A stretch of DNA of 64,000 bases from Bacteroidaceae bacterium (GTDB taxonomy: Bacteria > Bacteroidota > Bacteroidia > Bacteroidales > Bacteroidaceae). The notes under the pieces were generated by a model. It worked only from the letters and a program-made list of their open reading frames with translations, did no database searches and was not told the origin of the DNA. The position numbers were made by a program, and so were the translations under genes. The stretch covers positions 24,199 through 88,198 of the forward strand of contig CABIXF010000014.1 in NCBI GenBank assembly GCA_902362595.1. Direction: 5' to 3'. This document shows, one piece after another, positions 54,870 through 64,000 of the stretch (positions are counted from its first letter, which is position 1; the number at the start of each line of letters is the position of its first letter).

Positions 54870-57800
54870 ATGTTTAAGAAAATAGTCCGTTTTTCAATTC
54901 GCAAAAAACTGTTTGTCGCCCTGACGACACTGTTTTTAATGATAGGGGGCATCTATTCCATGCTGACATTGCCCATTGATGCCGTGCCCGATATCACCAA
55001 TAATCAGGTGCAGATTGTCACGGTGTCGCCCACGTTGGCGCCTCAGGAGGTGGAACAGCTCATTACGTTCCCGATAGAGGTGGCCATGAGCAACATCATG
55101 AATGTACAGGAAATCCGTTCGGTGTCCCGTTTCGGACTTTCCGTGGTGACGGTCGTGTTCAAGGAAAGCGTGCCCACGCTGGATGCCCGTCAGCTGGTAA
55201 ATGAGCAGATACAGACCGTGGCTGGAGAGATTCCCTCCAATTTGGGGGTACCGGAAATGATGCCTATCACTACCGGGTTGGGCGAAATCTATCAGTATGT
55301 GCTGAAGGTGGCTCCCGGGTATGAAAAGAAGTACGATGCCATGGAGCTGCGTACCATCCAGGATTGGATTGTGAAACGCCAGCTTTCAGGTATTCCGGGT
55401 ATCGTGGAAATCAACAGCTTCGGAGGTTACCTGAAGCAGTATGAGGTAGCCGTCGACCCGGATGCCTTGTATTCGTTGAACATCACCATCAGTGATGTGT
55501 TCGATGCGCTGAGCCGCAACAACCAGAACACGGGAGGAAGCTATATAGAAAAGGTAAACCGGGCGTATTACATCCGTTCGGAGGGTATGATTTCCGATTT
55601 GAAAGACATTGAGCAGATTGTCGTGACCAACCGGGGCGGGATTCCCGTGCATGTGAGCGACATCGGAAAAGTACGCTATGGCGCTCCCAAGCGTTTCGGA
55701 GCCATGACCAAGGATGGAGAAGGTGAGTGCGTGGGAGGTATCGCCATGATGCTGAAAGGAGCCAACGCCAATGTGGTGACCCAGGAACTGGAGAAGCGGG
55801 TGGCCAAGGTACAGAAGATGCTGCCCGAGGGTATCAGCGTAGAACCGTACCTGAACCGTTCGGAATTGGTGAACCGTAACATTTCGACGGTCATCCGTAA
55901 CCTGGTGGAAGGAGCCATTATCGTGTTCCTCGTATTGATTGTGTTCCTGGGAAATGTACGTGCCGGACTGATTGTGGCGTCCGTCATTCCCTTGGCCATG
56001 CTCTTTGCCTTTATCCTGATGCGGGTATTCGGCGTGTCGGCCAACCTGATGAGTTTGGGGGCCATCGACTTTGGTATTGTGGTAGACGGTTCCATCGTGA
56101 TATTGGAAGGTATTCTGGCACACATCTATAGCAAGAAATGGATGGGCCGCACACTGAGCAAGCAGGAGATGAATGAGGAAGTGGAAAAAGGTGCCGGCAA
56201 TGTGGTGCGGAGCGCGACGTTTGCCGTACTGATTATTCTGATAGTGTTCTTCCCGATATTGACCTTGACGGGAATTGAAGGCAAGTACTTTACTCCGATG
56301 GCCAAGACCTTGGTGTTCTGTATCATCGGTGCCCTGTTGCTGTCGCTCACTTATGTGCCGATGGTGGCTTCGCTTTTCCTGAAACGTACCGTGGCTGTGA
56401 AGCCGACCTTGGCCGACCGTTTCTTCGAGAAGTTGAATCGTGTGTATCACCGTGCCTTGAATTTCTGTCTGGCCCATGTGTGGGGTACGTTGGCTTCGGC
56501 CTTTACCTTATTAATATTGTCCTTCTTGTTGTTCACCCGGTTGGGAGCCGAATTTATTCCGACACTCGACGAAGGCGACTTTGCCATGCAGATGACGCTT
56601 CCGGCAGGTAGTTCACTGAGCCGCAGTATCGAGGTGTCGCTTGCGGCCGAGAAGAAACTGAAGGAGGATTTTCCGGAAATCAAGCACGTGGTCGCCAAAA
56701 TCGGTACGGCTGAAGTACCTACCGACCCGATGGCCGTAGAGGATGCCGACGTGATGATTGTGATGAAGCCGTTCAGTGAATGGACTTCGGCCAGCAGCCG
56801 CGCGGAGATGGTGGAGAAGATGAAAAAGTCGCTGGAGTCGGTGAAGGGAGCCGAGTTCAATTTCAGCCAGCCCATCCAGTTGCGTTTCAATGAGCTGATG
56901 ACAGGAGCCAAAGCCGATATCGCCATCAAACTGTATGGAGAAGATATGGCCGAACTCTATGCTAAGGCCAAAGAGGCGGCCAAGTATGTGAAACAGGTGC
57001 CTGGAGCTTCCGATGTGTTGGTAGAGCAGGCCATGGGACTTCCGCAGTTGCTGGTGAAATACGACCGTGCTAAGATTGCCCGCTACGGCATCGACATAGA
57101 GGAACTGAATACGATTATCCGTACGGCCTACGCCGGAGAGACAGCCGGAGTGGTCTTTGAAAACGAACGTCGTTTCGACCTCGTACTGCGTCTGGATAAG
57201 GATAAGGTGCAAGACCTGAATATCGACAAACTGTTTGTCCGCACGAGCGAAGGCATCCAGATACCGGTCAGCGAGGTGGCTAGCATCGACCTGGAGAACG
57301 GGCCGTTGCAGATTAACCGTGATGCCACCAAACGACGGATTGTCATCGGTGTCAATGTGCGTGATGCCGACATCCAGCAGGTGGTGGAACAGATACGTAC
57401 TTCACTGGAGAAAAATGTCAAGCTGAAACCCGGTTATTACTGGGAATACGGCGGACAGTTTGAAAACCTGCAGAATGCCGTACGCACGTTGAGCATTGTG
57501 ATTCCGATTGCCCTGATGCTGATACTTTTGCTGTTGTTTTTCGCATTTAGAAGCGTAATTTATTCGTTAGTTGTTTTTTCTACCGTACCTTTGTCTCTGA
57601 TTGGAGGTATCGTAGCCTTGTGGTTGCGTGGACTCCCGTTCAGTATCTCGGCCGGTGTGGGATTTATCGCCCTGTTTGGTGTGGCCGTGCTGAATGGTAT
57701 CTTGATGATCAATCATTTTAATGATTTGCGAAAAGAAAAAACTTATACTATGTGTACGAATCGAATCATTGCAAAAGGATGTCCTCATCTGTTGAGACCG

Positions 57801-59210
57801 GTGTTCCTGACCGGACTGGTGGCTTCACTGGGCTTTGTGCCCATGGCGGTAGCTACCTCGGCCGGAGCCGAAGTACAACGCCCGCTGGCGACCGTAGTGA
57901 TTGGCGGACTGATTGTGTCTACCGTGCTGACCTTGATTGTCATTCCGGTGTTCTACCGGCTGGTAAATGTCATTGCCCATTTGTGGGGACGGAAAAGACA
58001 CCGTGCTCGGTTGGGCCGAAAAACCGGAATGACCTGTCTGCTGTTATTGCTGGCCGTATCTGCTTCCGCCGTGAATCCGACTCCTCAGAAGGCGATTTCG
58101 CTGGATGAGGCTTTGGAAATAGCCTTGCAGAATCACCCACGGTTGAAGATGGCCAATGCGGAAATCGAACGGAGCCGGGCAGCCCGTGGAGAAGTGTGGG
58201 ACGGGGGTAACACTTCGTTCAGCTACTCCTGGGGGCAGTTGAACGGGGAATACCGGAAAGATAACGAACTGTCGGTAGAACAGTCGCTCGGTTCCTTGCT
58301 GACTCCTTTTTATAAGAATGCCTTGGTCAATGCACAGGTGACCACCGGCAGTAACTACCGCGACATGGTGAAGAAAGAAATTGTGGCCGAAGTGAAACGG
58401 GCGTGGGTGTACTATCAATATGCTCTCCATTTGTATCGTTTGTATGGAGAGCAGGAGGAGCTGGCCCTGAAGCTGCGTGAAAGCGGGGAACTGCGTTATC
58501 AGCAGGGAGATATTGACCAGACACAACGGAACATGATTGCCACGCTGGCAGCGGATCTTCACACCCGCAGCCTGCAGGCACGGGAGGAAGTGGAGCTGGC
58601 TTCCCGTCGTTTTGCGTGGGCCTGCTATGCCGGTGCGCCGGTAGTGCCCAATGACAGTTCGCTGGCCGTACTTCCGCTCTCTTTGCAGGACCGTACGCTT
58701 TCGGCAGCCCATCTGAACTATTTTGCCAGTCAGGTACAGGAAAAGAAATCGGAACTCCGCATTGAACGCAGCAAGTTTTTCCCGGAGTTCTCACTGGGGT
58801 ATGTGCGTCAGAAAATCGCCCCGCTGAACGGATTGAACTCGTGGATGGTGGGCGTGTCTTTCCCCATTCTGTTCTTCCCCCAGCGCAGCCGCAGCAAGCA
58901 GGCCAAGGTGAACCTGCAGATTGCAGAATGGCAGGCTGAGCAGAACCGGGTACAGTTGAACAACCAGGTGGAAGAGCTTTTCCGCCGTGCCCGCCAGCAG
59001 CAGGAGAGTCTGGATTATTATTCCAAGGCTGCCTTGAAAGAGGCAGAAGCCTTGCAGGAAAGTGCCCTGCTGAAGTTCAAGGAAAGTGAAATCAATATCA
59101 CGGACTTCGTGCAGAGCCTGAACGCTTCACGCGACATCCGCCGGAGTTACATTGAAACGGTATATGCCTATAACGTATCCGTACTGGAAATCGAATTATA
59201 CACTGAATAA
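54870..59210 (+). CDS. CusA/CzcA-type heavy-metal RND pump fused to a TolC-like outer-membrane factor
   Basis: This 1446-aa protein joins two parts of a tripartite efflux system. Residues 1 to about 1045 are an HME-type RND pump with the conserved proton-path motif GAIDFGIVVDGSIVILEG (D400, D406, E413) and 12 membrane helices. Residues about 1054-1446 are an outer-membrane factor: a signal-like stretch (MTCLLLLLAVSASAV, from nucleotide 58029), then ISLDEALEIALQNHPRLKMA and long coiled coils. The fusion must span the envelope or be cut near the internal signal. This arrangement occurs in other Bacteroidetes. The metal (Cu/Ag or Co/Zn/Cd) is not decided. The adaptor gene starts 20 bp later. Confidence 0.93.
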   Translation: MFKKIVRFSIRKKLFVALTTLFLMIGGIYSMLTLPIDAVPDITNNQVQIVTVSPTLAPQEVEQLITFPIEVAMSNIMNVQEIRSVSRFGLSVVTVVFKESVPTLDARQLVNEQIQTVAGEIPSNLGVPEMMPITTGLGEIYQYVLKVAPGYEKKYDAMELRTIQDWIVKRQLSGIPGIVEINSFGGYLKQYEVAVDPDALYSLNITISDVFDALSRNNQNTGGSYIEKVNRAYYIRSEGMISDLKDIEQIVVTNRGGIPVHVSDIGKVRYGAPKRFGAMTKDGEGECVGGIAMMLKGANANVVTQELEKRVAKVQKMLPEGISVEPYLNRSELVNRNISTVIRNLVEGAIIVFLVLIVFLGNVRAGLIVASVIPLAMLFAFILMRVFGVSANLMSLGAIDFGIVVDGSIVILEGILAHIYSKKWMGRTLSKQEMNEEVEKGAGNVVRSATFAVLIILIVFFPILTLTGIEGKYFTPMAKTLVFCIIGALLLSLTYVPMVASLFLKRTVAVKPTLADRFFEKLNRVYHRALNFCLAHVWGTLASAFTLLILSFLLFTRLGAEFIPTLDEGDFAMQMTLPAGSSLSRSIEVSLAAEKKLKEDFPEIKHVVAKIGTAEVPTDPMAVEDADVMIVMKPFSEWTSASSRAEMVEKMKKSLESVKGAEFNFSQPIQLRFNELMTGAKADIAIKLYGEDMAELYAKAKEAAKYVKQVPGASDVLVEQAMGLPQLLVKYDRAKIARYGIDIEELNTIIRTAYAGETAGVVFENERRFDLVLRLDKDKVQDLNIDKLFVRTSEGIQIPVSEVASIDLENGPLQINRDATKRRIVIGVNVRDADIQQVVEQIRTSLEKNVKLKPGYYWEYGGQFENLQNAVRTLSIVIPIALMLILLLLFFAFRSVIYSLVVFSTVPLSLIGGIVALWLRGLPFSISAGVGFIALFGVAVLNGILMINHFNDLRKEKTYTMCTNRIIAKGCPHLLRPVFLTGLVASLGFVPMAVATSAGAEVQRPLATVVIGGLIVSTVLTLIVIPVFYRLVNVIAHLWGRKRHRARLGRKTGMTCLLLLLAVSASAVNPTPQKAISLDEALEIALQNHPRLKMANAEIERSRAARGEVWDGGNTSFSYSWGQLNGEYRKDNELSVEQSLGSLLTPFYKNALVNAQVTTGSNYRDMVKKEIVAEVKRAWVYYQYALHLYRLYGEQEELALKLRESGELRYQQGDIDQTQRNMIATLAADLHTRSLQAREEVELASRRFAWACYAGAPVVPNDSSLAVLPLSLQDRTLSAAHLNYFASQVQEKKSELRIERSKFFPEFSLGYVRQKIAPLNGLNSWMVGVSFPILFFPQRSRSKQAKVNLQIAEWQAEQNRVQLNNQVEELFRRARQQQESLDYYSKAALKEAEALQESALLKFKESEINITDFVQSLNASRDIRRSYIETVYAYNVSVLEIELYTE

Positions 59211-59230
59211 AAAATAAAAAGCATAACAAG

Positions 59231-60148
59231 ATGAAACAGATACTTTTTTTCTCAGCCTTATGGTGTGCACTGGCTTTCACGGCTTGCGGGGGAGGTGCAT
59301 CCGAACAAACAACCGATGAAGCAGCCGGCACACAGTCGGCACAGGCCGACAGTCTTTCAGCCTCGGCCGACAGCGTGGAAGTGGACGGGGTTTCTGGAGC
59401 GACCCAGGTGGCCAATGCACCGTCTTTCAACGGCATCCTGATGGTACCTCCGCAGCAGCATGCCACCATTACCTTGAGCATGGGAGGCGCTGTACACAGC
59501 GTGGCTTTCCTTCCGGGCAGCTACGTACAGAAGAACCAAGTAATTCTGACATTGGAAAATCCGGACTTCATCGCCTTGCAGCAGACCTGGCTGGATGCAG
59601 CCGCACAAGTGGAATTTCTGGAAAAAGAATATCTCCGCCAGAAGAACCTGGCTTCGCACGAGGCCGCTTCACAGAAACAGATGCAGCAGAGCAAGTCGGA
59701 CTATCTCTCCATGAAGAGCCGGTTGGATGCGGCGGCTGCCCAGTTGCAGATTCTGGGTATGGATACCCGTCATTTGCAGACGCAGGGCATTCATCCTTAT
59801 TTGGAGATAAAAGCTCCGCTGAGCGGATATGTGACGAACATGAACGTCAATCTGGGAAAATATTTCAATGTGGGTGAACCTGTATGTGATGTGATTGACA
59901 AGCAGGCACTGATGTTGCAGCTGACTGCTTACGAGAAAGATTTGGACGATTTGAAGGTGGGCGACCAGATTGAGTTTCGTGTGAACGGCATGGGAAACAA
60001 GACTTTTGAAGCCGTGTTGGTTTCCATCGACCAGATGGTGGACAGCACCAACCGCTCCATCAAGGTGTATGCCCGTGTGTTGCATCCGCTGAAAGATTTC
60101 CGTCCCGGAATGTATGTATCAGCCCGTAAGGCTCCCCAAAAATCTTGA
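59231..60148 (+). CDS. Efflux RND periplasmic adaptor lipoprotein (CusB-like)
   Basis: This 305-aa lipoprotein (lipobox ending at Cys19, LAFTAC) bridges the pump and the channel. The order is a lipoyl-like half (about 80-110), an alpha hairpin (about 112-165, with many Gln and Ala), the second lipoyl half (LEIKAPLSGYVTNMNVNLGK) and a beta-barrel domain ending at PGMYVSARKAP. The N-terminal 20-55 region is a low-complexity linker. It lacks the long C-terminal domain of E. coli CusB, so it is shorter than that protein. Confidence 0.93.
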   Translation: MKQILFFSALWCALAFTACGGGASEQTTDEAAGTQSAQADSLSASADSVEVDGVSGATQVANAPSFNGILMVPPQQHATITLSMGGAVHSVAFLPGSYVQKNQVILTLENPDFIALQQTWLDAAAQVEFLEKEYLRQKNLASHEAASQKQMQQSKSDYLSMKSRLDAAAAQLQILGMDTRHLQTQGIHPYLEIKAPLSGYVTNMNVNLGKYFNVGEPVCDVIDKQALMLQLTAYEKDLDDLKVGDQIEFRVNGMGNKTFEAVLVSIDQMVDSTNRSIKVYARVLHPLKDFRPGMYVSARKAPQKS

Positions 60149-60157
60149 TTGTGACGC

Positions 60158-61201
60158 ATGAAGCGAATCGTGAACAATAAATATCTGCTGGTAGTGAATG
60201 CCATCGCCATCATGGTGGCATTCCTTACGCATTTCCCGGAACTGATTACCTTGTCGAATCCGTATTCGGCCGACGGGCTTTCGTTTCCGGGTATGCACTG
60301 GGCAGATGTGGGCAATGAGGTGCTGTTTACGTATGTTTCCTTGTTGTTGCTTTTCTTCCTGAACGAGGCCGTGTTCCATTTCAACAGTGACATGGTTTCC
60401 ATCGGGTGGAAGAAGATGCTCTGCGCGTTTGTGCTCACGTGGATTGCGAGCAATCTGCTTGGAAAGTTTTTCGTCTACTTGCACCAGCATTTCGACATTC
60501 CGGCCATTGATGCCATGCTTCACCATTATCTCCATCCTTTACGGGATTTCCTGATTACCTGCATTGTGACGGGAAGCTGTTATTTTTTTCATCAGAACCG
60601 GAAAAGCCGCAAGATGTTGCTCGAAAACCAGCAGTTGCGCACGGAAAACATCATCAACCAGTATGAAGCCCTGAAGAGCCAGCTGAATCCGCACATGTTG
60701 TTCAATTCGCTGAACACCTTGTATCTGCTCATTCGCGAATCGCCCGACAAGGCCCGTCATTACCTGGAGGAGCTGTCGAAGGTGATGCGTTACACCTTGC
60801 AGGACAATGAGTCGCATTCTGTAACCCTGCGGGAGGAGATGGAATATGTGAGGTCATATATGTATCTACTGCAGGTGCGTTACGAAGAGAATCTGCAGTT
60901 TGACATCCGGATTTCGCCGGAGCTGCTTTCCCGCAAGCTGCCTCCCATGGCTCTTCAGCTATTGATAGAGAATGCCGTGAAGCACAATGAAATCAGTAAC
61001 CGCCGTCCGCTGACGGTGCTGGTAAAGGCGGAAGGCGATACGGTGGAGGTGAGCAACCCGTTGCAACCCAAGCGGGGTGGGGCGGCCGGAATGGGAATCG
61101 GACTGGCCAACCTGGCCAAACGTTACCAGTTGCTGTATAAAAAAGAGGTTTCCGTACAGGAAGAGAACAACCGTTTTACTGTGATTTTGCCTTTGATTTG
61201 A
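60158..61201 (+). CDS. LytS-type sensor histidine kinase
   Basis: This 347-aa membrane kinase has four predicted helices in its first 145 residues, then the His_kinase (PF06580) domain with phospho-accepting H179 in SQLNPHMLFNSLNTLYLL, and an ATPase domain with LLIENAVKHNE and GIGLANLAKRY. It lacks a large periplasmic sensor, so the signal may be in the membrane. It begins 9 bp after the adaptor gene and ends one base before the response regulator start, so it is in the efflux operon. Confidence 0.93.
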   Translation: MKRIVNNKYLLVVNAIAIMVAFLTHFPELITLSNPYSADGLSFPGMHWADVGNEVLFTYVSLLLLFFLNEAVFHFNSDMVSIGWKKMLCAFVLTWIASNLLGKFFVYLHQHFDIPAIDAMLHHYLHPLRDFLITCIVTGSCYFFHQNRKSRKMLLENQQLRTENIINQYEALKSQLNPHMLFNSLNTLYLLIRESPDKARHYLEELSKVMRYTLQDNESHSVTLREEMEYVRSYMYLLQVRYEENLQFDIRISPELLSRKLPPMALQLLIENAVKHNEISNRRPLTVLVKAEGDTVEVSNPLQPKRGGAAGMGIGLANLAKRYQLLYKKEVSVQEENNRFTVILPLI

Positions 61202-61202
61202 A

Positions 61203-61961
61203 ATGAAAACACTGATTATAGAAGATGAGAAAGCGGCTTTGCGCAACCTGAAGGCCGTGATGCAGGAAGTAGACACCGATTTTGAAATCGTCGGGGAGGT
61301 GGACAGCATTTTCGACGGAGTGGAATGGTTTCGTATGCATCCCATGCCGGAGCTGGTGTTTATGGACATCCATTTGGCCGACGGCTCAGCCTTCGACATT
61401 TGTGCACAGGTGGACATCACCTGTCCGATTATCTTTACCACGGCCTACGATGAATATGCATTGCGGGCGTTCAAGGTGAACAGCGTGGCCTATCTGCTCA
61501 AGCCCATCAGCCGTACTGACTTGCAGGAGGCCATGCACAAGCTGGAACTGTTGGGCGGACAGCCGAAGGAGGAGAAACAGCCCGACCTGTCGGATATTAT
61601 CCGTAGCCTGAAAAAGGAGGAAAGCTACAAGACCCATTTTCTGGTGCCGGTGAAGGGCGACAAATTCCTGCCGGTATCGGTCGATTCCATCCAGTATTTC
61701 TATATTTCCAACGGGCTGGTCAAGGCTGTCGACGGAGACGGGAAGGAGTTTGTGTTCTCGCAGTCGCTCGACGAGCTGGCCGAACTGCTCAACCCGCACG
61801 ATTTCTTCCGGGCCAACCGTCAGTTTATCGTATCGCGGAAGGCCGTATCCGACATCAGTCTGTGGTTCAACGGACGGTTGGCCATCAACTTGAAAGTGCC
61901 GGTGCCCGAGAAAATCATCATCAGCAAGGCCAAGGCTTCGGAACTGAAGGACTGGTTCTGA
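61203..61961 (+). CDS. LytTR-family response regulator
   Basis: This 252-aa DNA-binding regulator has a receiver domain (1-120; acidic pocket E7-D8, phospho-acceptor D55 in FMDIHL, then the TTAYDEYALRAF and SVAYLLKPI motifs) and a C-terminal LytTR domain (about 145-250, with FYISNGLVKAVDGDGKEF and FFRANRQFIVSRKAV). It is partner of the LytS-type kinase just upstream and probably controls this efflux operon, although no direct-repeat binding site was identified. Confidence 0.94.
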   Translation: MKTLIIEDEKAALRNLKAVMQEVDTDFEIVGEVDSIFDGVEWFRMHPMPELVFMDIHLADGSAFDICAQVDITCPIIFTTAYDEYALRAFKVNSVAYLLKPISRTDLQEAMHKLELLGGQPKEEKQPDLSDIIRSLKKEESYKTHFLVPVKGDKFLPVSVDSIQYFYISNGLVKAVDGDGKEFVFSQSLDELAELLNPHDFFRANRQFIVSRKAVSDISLWFNGRLAINLKVPVPEKIIISKAKASELKDWF

Positions 61962-62017
61962 ACAGAAAGGGAGAAACGCTTCGTGGTTTTTCCCTTTATT
62001 TTTTCGGTGGAAATCCG

Positions 62018-62025
62018 TATCTTTG
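62018..62025 (+). promoter_or_regulatory. -7 box for the ABC-F gene
   Basis: TATCTTTG matches TANNTTTG and lies 32 bp before the ATG at 62058. A weak TTTA (61995-61998) is 19 bp upstream. Confidence 0.5.
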
Positions 62026-62048
62026 CCGCATAATTCAAAAAAAGGTAG

Positions 62049-63677
<1,629 letters not shown>

Positions 63678-63695
63678 GGCTAAAGATTTTATTTG

Positions 63696-63740
63696 AAACG
63701 CAAGTATGTTTTTTGTGGAAACGTACTTGCGTTTTTTATG
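63696..63740 (+). terminator. Terminator after the ABC-F gene, resembling two repeat units
   Basis: AAACGCAAGTA (63696-63706) pairs with TACTTGCGTTT (63724-63734), followed by T's. The AAACG starts are 23 bp apart and each unit reads AAACG to CGTTT, so it resembles a two-unit version of the 22-bp arrays. Confidence 0.75.
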
Positions 63741-63935
63741 CTATGATAGATTCTCTCCTTGCAATAATATTAATTGTTTCTTAACATTTCCGCTTTTGCA
63801 AGCTTTTATTATTGAAGCTATAGATTCTTCCATGCGTGGTACTTCTAATTTGTTGTATTTATTTATATTATCACAGAAAACGATAAGATAACGTGAGTTC
63901 GATATAAAATTAGAAAATAGACAGTTGTCCGTCAT
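63741..63935 (-). CDS. Possible small or frame-broken gene at the right edge
   Basis: This 64-codon leftward frame starts at ATG 63935 (a TTG at 63941 is also possible). Its composition looks coding (NKLEVPRMEESIASIIKACK). It overlaps the end of another leftward open frame in a different phase (stop at 63910). It may be a separate small gene coupled to that gene, or the true C-terminus of one gene broken by a frameshift. No family was recognised. Confidence 0.4.
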   Translation of the reverse strand: MTDNCLFSNFISNSRYLIVFCDNINKYNKLEVPRMEESIASIIKACKSGNVKKQLILLQGENLS

Positions 63936-63999
63936 TGACAAAGTTTACATCAATGGCGGGCTTCTTTTCAAAAAAGCAATATGCTGCTATAGCCGACAA
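63910..63999 (-). CDS. 3' end of a leftward gene running off the window
   Basis: The frame is open from the right edge to TAA at 63912-63910. The 29 residues seen include FFEKKPAIDVNFVNDGQLSI, which looks like real protein. It is too short to identify. Confidence 0.4.
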   Translation of the reverse strand: MSAIAAYCFFEKKPAIDVNFVNDGQLSIF

Positions 64000-64000
64000 A

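Noticed and set aside
63706..63891. Rightward 61-codon frame after the ABC-F gene
   Set aside because: It starts inside the terminator hairpin, and the opposite strand looks more like coding sequence.

Overview
The window is a chromosomal segment from a member of the Bacteroidales, most likely a gut Bacteroides/Phocaeicola-type species; the genus cannot be settled from the sequence alone. The reasons are a SusC/SusD pair with a GH92 enzyme, a short primary sigma factor of 286 aa without region 1.1, many promoters of the Bacteroidetes form TTTG-N19-21-TANNTTTG, few Shine-Dalgarno sites, a CusA pump fused to its outer-membrane channel, and a clostripain-family lipoprotein. No integrase, transposase, phage, plasmid or CRISPR genes were seen. 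Gene content is mostly core, with accessory stretches at 6.3-16.7 kb, 30.0-31.7 kb, 39.2-43.7 kb and 54.9-62.0 kb.

Layout. 0.4-2.8 kb: an ECF sigma operon whose genes are linked by ATGA overlaps. 2.9-5.5 kb: valS (minus). 5.8-16.7 kb: a NifX/NafY-like protein, then a secreted phosphoesterase, SusC, SusD, a GDPD-GH92 fusion enzyme and a small secreted protein; together these look like a compact polysaccharide utilisation locus for a mannose- and phosphate-containing glycoconjugate. 16.8-23.1 kb: mazG, an ACT/PFL pair, a UvrD/PcrA helicase and nspC. 23.5-24.2 kb: seven tRNA genes (four Gly-GCC, two Leu-CAG, one Leu-GAG) behind a consensus promoter. 24.3-30 kb: ribE, a YihY-type membrane protein, RNase P RNA, an HtrA protease and rpoD. 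30-39 kb: a C11 protease with a small partner, an NRAMP transporter, MATE, HAD, panB, an MFS transporter and ettA. 39.2-43.7 kb: a nucleotide pyrophosphatase-like enzyme and an Oar-type TonB receptor. 44-54.6 kb: an MFS gene plus a hypothetical, the galactose operon galM-transporter-galK, folC, an outer-membrane protein and grpE-dnaJ. 54.9-62 kb: CusA-OMF fusion, adaptor, and a LytS/LytR-type two-component pair. 62-64 kb: an ABC-F protein and the end of a leftward gene.

The most unusual signals are not genes. Directly after the stop codons of the NifX-like gene, nspC and ettA lie arrays of degenerate, self-complementary units with an exact 21- or 22-bp period (4, 6 and 7 units). A two-unit version follows the last ABC-F gene. 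The arms vary in sequence, but neighbouring arms can pair, which suggests selected hairpins at mRNA 3' ends. Other points of note are the GDPD-GH92 fusion, an ABC-F protein in which only one of the two ATP sites looks intact, TGNCA half-site clusters upstream of the sigma operon, htrA and grpE, and a TonB receptor with a GC step between plug and barrel.
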